Assembly: GCF_003967535.1 (NCBI RefSeq)
Contig: NZ_BIFR01000001.1
Location: 3,099,001-3,163,000 of the forward strand
Length of the DNA stretch: 64,000 nt
Direction: 5' to 3'
Source: Tengunoibacter tsumagoiensis
Lineage (GTDB): Bacteria; Chloroflexota; Ktedonobacteria; Ktedonobacterales; Ktedonobacteraceae
Positions 34,937-43,000 of this stretch are shown piece after piece; position 1 is the first letter of the stretch, and each line of letters begins with the position of its first letter. The position numbers and the translations under genes were made by a program. The notes under the pieces are model-generated. The model saw only the letters and a list, made by a program, of their open reading frames with translations, did no database searches and had not been told where the DNA came from.

Positions 34937-35629
34937 ATGCATGAGCGTGGTACTATGCGTTGGTTACAGTTAACCTATAAAGTTCCCAGTGAACCCTCGC
35001 AGAAGCGTGTGTGGGTCTGGCGTCGTGTGCAGAATTTAGGAGCTTATGCGCTGCAAAACTCTGTATATCTCTTGCCATATTCTGATGAAGTAGAGAGGCA
35101 TTTTCGTGAACTTGCGCATGAGATTCATGAGATGGGGGGAGAAGCGAGCATTTTTTCAGTTGTGGCTCTCGATTGTGCCGATGAGATCCGTATCCTGCAA
35201 GCGTTATTAGATAATCGAAATGCAGATTATAATAGCGTGATTAAAGTCTGTGCCACCTTTCTCACGAAGGCGATGGGATTGACCGAGACTAAAGAGTGGA
35301 ATGAACTGGTGCAGGCAGAATTTGCGGAAGTCCTGGAAAAAGTACATGTGCTCTTTCGTAATGCGCGGCGACACGATATGTTGGGCTCTTTTACAGCCGT
35401 GGCTCGTGCATCTGCGGCTGAAGCAATTGCCCTCTGTGAGCAGGTTTTTCGTGTTTGTGTCGAAAAAGAGTTTGTGAAGGTACGGCGTCTGCTAGAAATA
35501 AACTATGAATGGACCTATACCTCTAGCGAACTAAAGCCGTTGCATGCGCCACGTCCCCTCCCCTCTGCGGATGAACTGGTAAAGCAGCGCCGTCCTATCG
35601 ACAACGAAGTGATTGAGCCTCCTCTCTAG
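34937..35629 (+). CDS. ChrB N-terminal domain protein
   Basis: A 230-residue protein. The ATG at 34937 follows GGGGGGAG by 5 nt. The segment WLQLTYKVPSEPSQKRVWVWRRVQNLGAYALQNSVYLLP is the recognisable start of the ChrB N-terminal domain, found in chromate-resistance regulators and in many stand-alone proteins of Chloroflexota and Actinobacteria. The C-terminal rhodanese/ChrB catalytic part is missing; the remainder is mostly helical. With no chrA transporter nearby, a chromate role is not supported. A regulatory role is possible. Confidence 0.8.
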   Translation: MHERGTMRWLQLTYKVPSEPSQKRVWVWRRVQNLGAYALQNSVYLLPYSDEVERHFRELAHEIHEMGGEASIFSVVALDCADEIRILQALLDNRNADYNSVIKVCATFLTKAMGLTETKEWNELVQAEFAEVLEKVHVLFRNARRHDMLGSFTAVARASAAEAIALCEQVFRVCVEKEFVKVRRLLEINYEWTYTSSELKPLHAPRPLPSADELVKQRRPIDNEVIEPPL

Positions 35630-35854
35630 TCGGGATGCTGCCGATTCGGAAAACGAAAGAAAAGTGTTCTTGTGAGCCAAAAGAGCGGAATTTTGTGGCT
35701 ATTTTTATAGCTTTTTACGCATATATCTTGTACACTTTTCTCTATGTACAACTAACTCTCTGAGCTACGCGTATATATGGTAAGCAATATGTTGTGATTA
35801 ACTGTCGGCAAAGGTAGGTCACTCTCCTACTCAATACACTATGGGGGAAGGGCA

Positions 35855-36010
35855 ATGCAACAACAACAACGCTCTCGTCAAACCAGTGGAGCCAAAGCGG
35901 TCGCGCTTGACCCACGTATGTCTCTGGCTCGTTATCGTTTGTATATGCTGCTCTCTCTAATCCTTTCCGTTGCATTCGCCCTTGGTCTGCAATTTATTTT
36001 TGCGCACTAA
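35855..36010 (+). CDS. 51-residue single-pass membrane protein
   Basis: The ATG at 35855 follows GGGGGAAGGG. The product begins MQQQQRSRQTSG, has a short polar/basic head and one hydrophobic helix at about residues 30-49 (YMLLSLILSVAFALGLQF), and ends FAH. Basic residues before the helix suggest the N-terminus stays in the cytoplasm. The gene has its own strong terminator 25 nt after the stop, so it looks like a genuine monocistronic small-protein gene. The function is unknown. Confidence 0.65.
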   Translation: MQQQQRSRQTSGAKAVALDPRMSLARYRLYMLLSLILSVAFALGLQFIFAH

Positions 36011-36034
36011 GGATGTTTGTTTCGCAGAGAATGC

Positions 36035-36063
36035 AAAAGACACCCTATCGTCGGGTGTCTTTT
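36035..36063 (+). terminator. Intrinsic terminator of the small membrane protein gene
   Basis: An 11-bp perfect stem (AAAAGACACCC with GGGTGTCTTTT) and a 7-nt loop; the 3' arm merges into a T-rich run. Confidence 0.9.
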
Positions 36064-36159
36064 GTTTGTTTCTCAGGCTCTCCTGGCTCGAAAAGAGTTT
36101 TCAGTGCCTGACCGTTGGCAACCTCTCTCTTGAAGAAAAACGATAGTTCCTAAAATCTA

Positions 36160-36371
36160 GCGAATCCTTGATTTGTTCGGTTATGGAGCTACCAGCGGGC
36201 TTCACTTCGGTGGAACAGGAGTTCGAGAGGTGTATCACACCCTGGGGTGTTTGTTCCAGCTCCAGGCTCTGTGGTGCTGCATTAAGGAGAAGCGAAAGCA
36301 GACGTGTGCTGCACGTGACAACCCTCTTGAACGCCGCGAGGAGCATTTACTCCGAAAGGAGCGCTTACAGC
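36160..36371 (+). ncRNA. Putative omega-RNA (guide RNA) of IscB
   Basis: IscB nucleases are known to use an RNA made from the region directly upstream of iscB, with the guide at its 5' end drawn from sequence flanking the element. This stretch is non-coding in appearance and rich in hairpins: TTCAC-TTCG-GTGGA near 36200, GGAACA paired with TGTTCC enclosing ACACC-CTGG-GGTGT near 36212-36257, ACGTG-TGCTG-CACGT near 36303, and CTCC-GAAA-GGAG at 36350-36361. The last hairpin contains the iscB ribosome-binding site. The exact 5' end, and therefore the guide, cannot be fixed from sequence alone. Confidence 0.6.
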
Positions 36372-37610
36372 ATGACCCAGTTGGTGTATGTCATCAATCA
36401 AAATGGACACCCCTTGATGCCTTGCAAGCCATCAAAGGCACGCAAGCTGTTGCGGGATGGTCGAGCCAAAGTGAAGCACCGTGCGCCCTTTACCATTCAA
36501 CTGCGCTGGGACTGCGAAGAGCAGGTCCAGGACGTGGTGGTTGGCATTGATAAGGGCAGTTCAACGACGGGCTTTGCCTGTGTGGGCCGAGGAGAAATCC
36601 TGCTGTCAGGAGAGATCCTGCATCGCAAGGATGTCAAAGAAAAGCTCGACGCACGACGTGCGCATCGGCGCAGTCGCCGGAACCGCCGCTGGTATCGTCC
36701 CTGTCGAATATTGAACCGGGCATCCAGCAAGCGCAGTGGCAGGCTGCCGCCTTCCATCAAGACCAACGTGGAAGAGGTGATCCGGGTGGTACGACGGCTG
36801 CCCTTGCCCATCACTCGGATCGTCATTGAGGATGTCCAGGTGGATATTGCCCGGCTCAATGATCCGACGGTACAAGGCAGTCGCTATCAAGATCCCAAAC
36901 GCCTGGATGAGAACCTGCGCATCGCGTGCTTGCTGCGAGATTGCTACCAGTGCCAACACTGCGGCAAACGGGAGGTGCGTCTGGAAGCCCATCATGTGCA
37001 GTATCGTCAGCATGGGGGAAAAGACACACTGAGCAATCTGTTGACCCTGTGCGAGTCGTGTCATCATGGGGTGCATGCGGGGAAAATCACGCTCGAAGTT
37101 TCAGGTGTGAGCGGCCATCTTGATCACATCGCGCAACGGTCCATGCAAGGCAAAACGTATCTGTATACCACACTTGGAAGCGCGCTTCCGCTCTCAACGC
37201 TCTTTGGGTATCAAACGGCCACCTGGAGAAAGCAGCAGGAATTGCCGAAGGAACACGACAGTGACGCCCTGTGCATCGCGACCTACGACACCGGAGAACT
37301 GGTTCCCTGGCAACGAGAGCGATTTTATCGCATTGGGTTCCGCCCTCGTCAAACACGACGGCAGTACCACGATTTGCCGCGCAAGGGGCAAGGGCGGGTG
37401 CGCTATCAACTCAACACGGAACTGGAGGGCTTTCGCAAAGGGGATGTCGTCCGAGTCAAAGGAACATGGATCAAACAGATCAACTCGATTTATTCGACGG
37501 GATATCTCGCCTTTTCCCGTAAGAAGGGGGAGCCTGCGAACGCTCGTCCCAAGGATTGCGTGTTGCTGGAACGTGGCACCACGATACTCTGGCAAAGACC
37601 GCAAAGATAA
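36372..37610 (+). CDS. iscB: IscB RNA-guided DNA endonuclease (HNH-RuvC)
   Basis: A 412-residue protein. The ATG at 36372 follows AAAGGAG by 10 nt; the frame continues upstream to 36168 only through the omega-RNA. Domains in order: PLMP domain (HPLMP at 13-17), RuvC-I with D60 in VVVGIDKGSSTTG, an arginine-rich bridge helix at about 91-109, RuvC-II with E153, the HNH domain at about 190-240 (C194, C197, H207-H208, N222, C227, C230), RuvC-III with H295 and D298 in EHDSDA, and a C-terminal TAM-interacting region containing GFRKGDVVRVKG near 353. All expected catalytic residues are present, so it is probably active. IscB is the ancestor-type relative of Cas9 and is abundant in Ktedonobacter. Its transposon role is thought to be RNA-guided cleavage that favours element retention. 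Confidence 0.95.
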   Translation: MTQLVYVINQNGHPLMPCKPSKARKLLRDGRAKVKHRAPFTIQLRWDCEEQVQDVVVGIDKGSSTTGFACVGRGEILLSGEILHRKDVKEKLDARRAHRRSRRNRRWYRPCRILNRASSKRSGRLPPSIKTNVEEVIRVVRRLPLPITRIVIEDVQVDIARLNDPTVQGSRYQDPKRLDENLRIACLLRDCYQCQHCGKREVRLEAHHVQYRQHGGKDTLSNLLTLCESCHHGVHAGKITLEVSGVSGHLDHIAQRSMQGKTYLYTTLGSALPLSTLFGYQTATWRKQQELPKEHDSDALCIATYDTGELVPWQRERFYRIGFRPRQTRRQYHDLPRKGQGRVRYQLNTELEGFRKGDVVRVKGTWIKQINSIYSTGYLAFSRKKGEPANARPKDCVLLERGTTILWQRPQR

Positions 37611-37656
37611 TCAAACAATATCATTGATTCGCAATGGTTTCAAAGAATGTTTCGAA

Positions 37657-37673
37657 TACCCATTAAGTGGGTA
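37657..37673 (+). repeat. Right-end hairpin of the IscB element
   Basis: A perfect 6-bp stem TACCCA-TTAAG-TGGGTA lies 47 nt after the iscB stop. Subterminal imperfect palindromes of this size are the transposase-recognised ends of IS200/IS605 elements. Confidence 0.6.
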
Positions 37674-37730
37674 AAATGAGGAGAAGCACGTAGTGTAGCA
37701 GGAGATGTTTCTCATTTGTGACCTGGTTCA

Positions 37731-37759
37731 TTGTCATTTTCAATTAATTTCGTCATAAT
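37731..37759 (+). promoter_or_regulatory. Possible promoter of the ECF sigma factor operon
   Basis: TTGTCA (37731-37736), a 17-nt spacer and CATAAT (37754-37759) form a near-consensus pair 110 nt before the sigma gene, just outside the IscB element. Confidence 0.45.
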
Positions 37760-37869
37760 CATAAGATGAGAGTATATTATTTCTCCTTTTTAACGAGACA
37801 AACTTCATCGCAATTCCATTTCTATGATAAGAGAGATCTCAGCTCTACCAAAAAAGAATCCAGGTCTAG

Positions 37870-38448
37870 ATGAATGCAGTAGAAAATGAGACGCAGCTCG
37901 TGATTGATGCGTGTCAGGGTTCAGTACCCGCATTTGAGTCATTGATGATATATTATGAGCCACGCATCAGGCGCCTTCTCTATGGTATGACGCAAGATCC
38001 TCAATTGACGCAGGACCTTTGTCAAGAGACCTTTCTGGCTGCGTATCGAGCTTTACCAAGGATGAATGGAATCGAGCTTCGTTTTTCGTCCTGGCTCTAT
38101 CGCATTGCCCTTAATCTCGTACGTAGCGAATGGCGGAAACGAAAACACGTGATGCTGGTTCCTTTTACCGCATCGTATCTGGGGGCGGATGAATCTACTG
38201 AAGAGACGCTCATAGGTACAGAGGAGTTTGAGGAGCGTATAGCTCAACGTGATCTGTTACGGTTGGTGCTGGAACAATTGCCCGAAGCATCGGTCTCCTG
38301 CTTATTATTAGATGCTGAAGGCTTCTCGTATACGGAAATTGCAGAGATTCATCAAGAATCGTTATCGGCTATTCGCAGCAGGCTGTCGCGGGCTCGCCAG
38401 GCCTTCCAACGTATCTATGTCAGTCTTGATCAGGAAGGAAGAAGATGA
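37870..38448 (+). CDS. ECF-type RNA polymerase sigma factor
   Basis: A 192-residue sigma-70 family protein with region 2 (LMIYYEPRIRRLLYGMTQDPQLTQDLCQETFLAAYRALPR, residues 26-65, core and -10 recognition). RFSSWLYRIALNLVRSEWRKRK follows, and region 4 (residues 130-180) carries the helix-turn-helix FSYTEIAEIHQESLSAIRSRLSRARQAF. The WLYRIA and DLCQETF motifs are diagnostic. It overlaps the next gene by 4 nt (ATGA), which encodes its probable anti-sigma partner. The signal is unknown. Confidence 0.93.
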   Translation: MNAVENETQLVIDACQGSVPAFESLMIYYEPRIRRLLYGMTQDPQLTQDLCQETFLAAYRALPRMNGIELRFSSWLYRIALNLVRSEWRKRKHVMLVPFTASYLGADESTEETLIGTEEFEERIAQRDLLRLVLEQLPEASVSCLLLDAEGFSYTEIAEIHQESLSAIRSRLSRARQAFQRIYVSLDQEGRR

Positions 38449-40016
38449 ACAATATACCCCCTGAGCTCCCAGCCATGCAGTCATTCTGTCCCTGGACGGC
38501 ACAATGTGTGCAAATGATCGATGTATTGGATGGAGAAGAGATTGACAGTCTTTCTTTAGAGGGCTTGAGCCGCGCAGATCAGCGCCAGCAGAAGCGATTG
38601 GTCCGACATATGAAGGGCTGCGCAATATGTACTGTCGCGGTTCACGAGGCTTCGCAGATGCGCCAACGGCAGCAGAGGATCTTATTGAGCCGCTGGATGG
38701 ATGATGGCGCATCTATTGTGCCGTCAACGACCAATCAGATTCTCGCCGCTCTCAGAGAAGAGACGCGTTCGACGCCTTTGCCTGAAACGTATCAGAAACA
38801 AGCGTCTTTCATAGAGAATACGCCTGTTGCGCCTGCCTCGCATCTAAAGCGCCCTGATCGCCGCTGGCAATTCTCTTTTCTGGTTGCTGCAATCCTTATC
38901 CTGACCACAATTGGCATCTTTACGCGTCAATTAGCATTTCTGCATAATACCAACACCGCAGCATCCACAGCTACGCACTCCGGGTTGCATGGAGTGGGGG
39001 GAGCCACTCCTACAACAGAAACCCTGACCAGAACTTCTACATGGTCTTCGGTTATTATGCAGCATTACGATAACCAGAGCAAGGGAATACAGATTGAGAG
39101 CTATGATGTAGCGAGTAAGAAGCAGACATCGTTGTTCTCAACATGTTGTGTGCTACAGACTGCCGTGGATGGTATTGCTCATACTGGTCAGGATATCGTC
39201 ACGCAACATTTTGACGGGACCCAGACAGAATACCGTCTCTTGAGTGGCAAGACCTATCGCATCAATGGTCAAGGAAGTAATGCTGTTTGGGCGACAAATG
39301 ACCAGATGCTCTTTGTTGATACAGCCCAGGGATTGATTGAGTATCAGCTTGCGACCAACGAGAAAAAGATCTTTGTGTATAGTCTAAAAGCCGATAAGTT
39401 GTCATTTTATCGAAATGGTTTCCTCTACTTTACGCGTCCAAACGATGACGCATTTTATCGGGTTGAGATTGCAAGTGGCGAAGAGAAGAAGGTCGTTGCC
39501 AGAGCCGCATCCCGGACCTTCTGGCTGAATCCTGCGGGCGATACGCTCTATTATCAAGTCACTGAAAATGGATTTTGGGACATCTATCAGACCGCTAGCG
39601 ATGGCTCAACGATTGAGAATCCACAATTTTTCTTTCCTGATGGATTCCCGATCGGTTATGCGTCAGATTATGCCTTGATGGTCGTGCGACAGGGACATGA
39701 TAATAGCTTCCACCTTTTTAAGGTAAGCTCACCCTCTCAATCCAGCGAAGTAGTAACGCTCAGCACACTTTTACCTGGAATTAGAACGCTTTGTGATCTG
39801 TCAACAGGTGCAGCCGGGCATGCGATCTGTGATAGCAGTATAGCCCTTGCACCTGGTGGCGAGTCCCTGGTGATAGAAGCCGGGTATGCGGATGGGAGCC
39901 ATACGGTCTGGTTTATTGATCTTGCGACGAGACAGGTTCAAGCCCTTTTTCATCCAGCGAGCCAGACGAACCTGCAATTAGTCGGTTGGGCTAAACTAGG
40001 ACTATCGGGAGCTTAA
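38445..40016 (+). CDS. Anti-sigma-like membrane protein with zinc-finger-type head and beta-propeller
   Basis: A 523-residue protein. Residues 10-75 hold Cys/His motifs (CPWTAQC and HMKGCAIC) resembling an anti-sigma zinc-finger domain. One membrane helix lies at about 142-162 (FSFLVAAILILTTIGIF). The exported part (200-523) looks like a TolB/WD40-style propeller, with repeated short strands such as SYDVASKKQTSLFS, YRVEIASGEEKKVVA and WFIDLATRQVQALF. Gene order and the 4-nt overlap make it the regulator of the preceding ECF sigma factor. The propeller may sense an extracellular ligand (inference). Confidence 0.75.
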   Translation: MNNIPPELPAMQSFCPWTAQCVQMIDVLDGEEIDSLSLEGLSRADQRQQKRLVRHMKGCAICTVAVHEASQMRQRQQRILLSRWMDDGASIVPSTTNQILAALREETRSTPLPETYQKQASFIENTPVAPASHLKRPDRRWQFSFLVAAILILTTIGIFTRQLAFLHNTNTAASTATHSGLHGVGGATPTTETLTRTSTWSSVIMQHYDNQSKGIQIESYDVASKKQTSLFSTCCVLQTAVDGIAHTGQDIVTQHFDGTQTEYRLLSGKTYRINGQGSNAVWATNDQMLFVDTAQGLIEYQLATNEKKIFVYSLKADKLSFYRNGFLYFTRPNDDAFYRVEIASGEEKKVVARAASRTFWLNPAGDTLYYQVTENGFWDIYQTASDGSTIENPQFFFPDGFPIGYASDYALMVVRQGHDNSFHLFKVSSPSQSSEVVTLSTLLPGIRTLCDLSTGAAGHAICDSSIALAPGGESLVIEAGYADGSHTVWFIDLATRQVQALFHPASQTNLQLVGWAKLGLSGA

Positions 40017-40032
40017 TCCTGTTGTGGAAGTA

Positions 40033-43000
40033 TCAGAGCGATTTGAGGTCATTTTCAATCAGCCTCAAATCCAGAGTAGCCTGACAGGTACTAAAGATAT
40101 CCTGCGCCTCCTTGAGTATACTTACCCCTTCTTTATGATTATCATACGTGAGTGGCTGCGAAGAATGTCGATTCGGCACAGTCGGTCTGGCTGGAGAGAC
40201 GGGCCTTTGCAGAACTAACAAGCCATAGCTATGGAGAACGCGAGCATAATCAAGTTTTAGATCTCGCTCAACACAGATGTGAAGCGCCTGCTGAAAATAA
40301 TGTGTTGACTCATCATAATGGACCTGTTTAAGATGAATCAGGCCAAGAAGGTGGTAGAGTTGAGCACTTGTGCGGGTCATTTCATACTCTTGTGTCTCGA
40401 GAAGTGTCTGCTGTGCAATCGCAAAAGCGCTCTCCAACTGTCCTAGCTGATAGGCGGCTTTAGCAAGCAGTGCACGTCCATCAATAATATTCTCAGTCTC
40501 GCTCCCTTCAGGCCTGATTGCACGTTGTAGGGTTGATTGTGCACGCAGGAGCAAACGTTTATAGCGCCTGGTCGTCGTGCTGGAGTGCCTGAGTGAGGAA
40601 GAGGAGAGCTGAAGCGAGAGAGCTTGAGACAGGCGCAGCTCAGCTAATTTTACCTGTGCCAGTCGTATGCAGCGTGGACTCTGGATAGCGCGTCCGATAT
40701 GAATGGCCTGTAGAATACTTTGCACAGCCTCCTGAGCCTGTCCGAGATCTTGTTGCACTATCGCAAGTATCGAGTAACTCCAACTTACCCCTTCTCGATC
40801 ATTAATCTGCTCAGAGAGAGAGATACTCTGTTTAATCCAGCGTTCAGACTCAAGAAGATCGCCCGTCCGTTGAGCAACATCGCCAAGATTGAGCGTCACC
40901 AGTGCCATATTGGGAAGATCGCCAGCGCGTTCAGCCAGAGCTAAAGAGCGTTGCATATAGCTACGGGCGGCTTTATATTCCCCTTTCGTGATATAGGTTG
41001 CTCCCAGATTACTACAGAGACGAGCCATTTCTGAGACACGTTCGCTCTGTTCATAGATAGCCAGCGCAATATGGAGGTGCGAGAGCCCATCGTTCATCTG
41101 CCCCTGGCTGGCGGCAACGATCCCTAGACGTTCATGGGCATAGCCAATCTCCCAGGGATCGCCATGGAGAGCTCGTTCGGTGCGTGTTGGTAGATTAATC
41201 GGAGAGGGATGAGCCTGATCTAATTGAGAAGTGTTTTGTGGTAACGATCTTTTTGCCCCAACCTGAGATGACTCCTCTGCAAGAGACTTCTGTTGCATAA
41301 CCTGTTCAAGCATAGTGAGCGCTTCCTGCAAATAGCGGCGGGCTTCGTGATAGCTTCCTTCGAAGCGGAGAATAGCCCCATGTTGGAGATGGAGACAGGC
41401 CCAGGCGGCCCCGCTGGTCACACCTGCTAATGACATGACATCTATGCCACGTCGATTACACTCATAAGCCCGTTTGTACTCGCCTATCTGTGCCCAGATA
41501 TTACTGATATCGCGCCAGAGAAGCGCCTGGATCTGAGCCTCTTGCTGCTGTTTTTCCGCTTCTGAGAATGTAGCAGGATAGGCCTGACGTTGAAAGCGTT
41601 CATTGCTGCGCAGATCAAGAATGCTCTCCAGAAGGGTTCGAGCTTCCGTATAATTACCCAGGACCGTACTACAAGCGGCGACATGTTCGAGAAGGCGGCT
41701 TACGCGAACGGGATCGGCAAGGGGGAAATGAGCCAACTCCTGTGTCGTAATACGCTGAATCTGAGCATGGACATCGGTAGAATCGCTGATAAGCTCATTG
41801 TCAGCGAGGGCATTGATAGCCTGCAGAAAATATTGAAGTGCCTCTGAATAGGCAGCCAGAGAGTAGGCCTGATTGCCGGTCAATTCAGCATAATACGCGA
41901 CCTCGATAGGATCACCACCACCCCGTGTCAGGTGATAAACAATGGCATCCGCAGCTTTTTCAGGTTGATTGAGCGATGCAGCCTTGATTGTTTCAGCCGC
42001 TCTGCGGTGGAGCTGTGCGCGGCGAGCAGCTGAGAGGCGACCATAGAGATGGCCAATAATCAGTGGATGCCAGAAGTGGTACGTAATAGCCAGACCATTT
42101 CCTTCTTCGGTAAGCAGACCAGCGTGGAGAGCCTCTTCTAATAGATCAAGAATAGTATCTTCATCGTGCTCCGTTGCCATTGGAAGAAGCTGGTTCAACG
42201 CAAACGATCCACCCAATACAGCCGCCTTTCCAAGTAGAAGCTGGCAGCCAGTGCTCAGGCGGCTTAAGCGGCGTTCGAGCACAGAGGCAATGGCTTCTGG
42301 GAGGGAATGATGGGGCTCGGCCAGCTCCGTTTCAGCCTTTTTGAGCGTTCCAGAAAGAGGCGAGCGAAGTTTTTGCGTCGACTCAAGCGATTCAGCGGGC
42401 TCCAGAGATGATTCATCACCATAGAGAGCAGTCACGTAGCGAGCGAGCTCTTCAGCAAAAAAAGGATTTCCTGACGCCTGTGTCTGGATGCTTTGCACAA
42501 TACTTTTAGGCATATACGAGACGAGCGAGCCAATCTGAGCGTTTGTCAATGGAGGGACAGAGAGCACCGAGATCACCTGTTCGCGCTGGAGATCGGCAAT
42601 CAGCGTGCGTAATTTATGATGGGGAGGGAGCTCGCCTTCACGGCAAGTGCCGACCAGGAGAACGCGGCGACCGCGCAGATGATGAATCAGATACGTCAGG
42701 AGCTCCATACTACTCTCATCGGCCCAATGGAGATCATCGAGGACCAGAAGAAGTGGATGGATCTTGCCAAGTAGTCCAAGCAGCCCTAAAGCGGCCTCCC
42801 AGAGGTGTAACCGTTCCTGTTCATGAGGCAGAGGTGTATGTGATCGGTTAAGAGAAGGCGTAAGCGTATGGATATAATGGGCGAGTTCTGGAAGAAGAGC
42901 GATCAATCGATCTAAGCGAAGAGGAGAGGAGGTATCGGAATTCACCTGTCCGGGTAACATGGCCATTTGGATAAGTTCGGAAAAGAACGTTGGGGAAGGA

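Larger units (their letters stand above)
36120..37690 (+). mobile_element. IS200/IS605-like element encoding IscB without TnpA (ends approximate)
   Basis: The unit comprises a structured leader, iscB and a right-end hairpin. It is inserted between a terminated small gene and the ECF sigma gene. Codon choice in iscB is visibly richer in G and C than its neighbours, fitting a separate history. No tnpA transposase is present, so the element would be mobilised in trans if at all. The left end is not marked by a clear feature and may lie anywhere from about 36065 to 36180. The right end is expected just beyond the 37657-37673 hairpin. Confidence 0.65.

Noticed and set aside
34937..35629. A chromate-resistance locus
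   Set aside because: Only the ChrB N-terminal domain is present. There is no chrA transporter and no C-terminal ChrB domain nearby.
36168..36371. A 68-residue N-terminal extension of IscB
   Set aside because: The PLMP domain begins right after ATG 36372, which has its own AAAGGAG. The upstream frame lies in the structured guide-RNA region.
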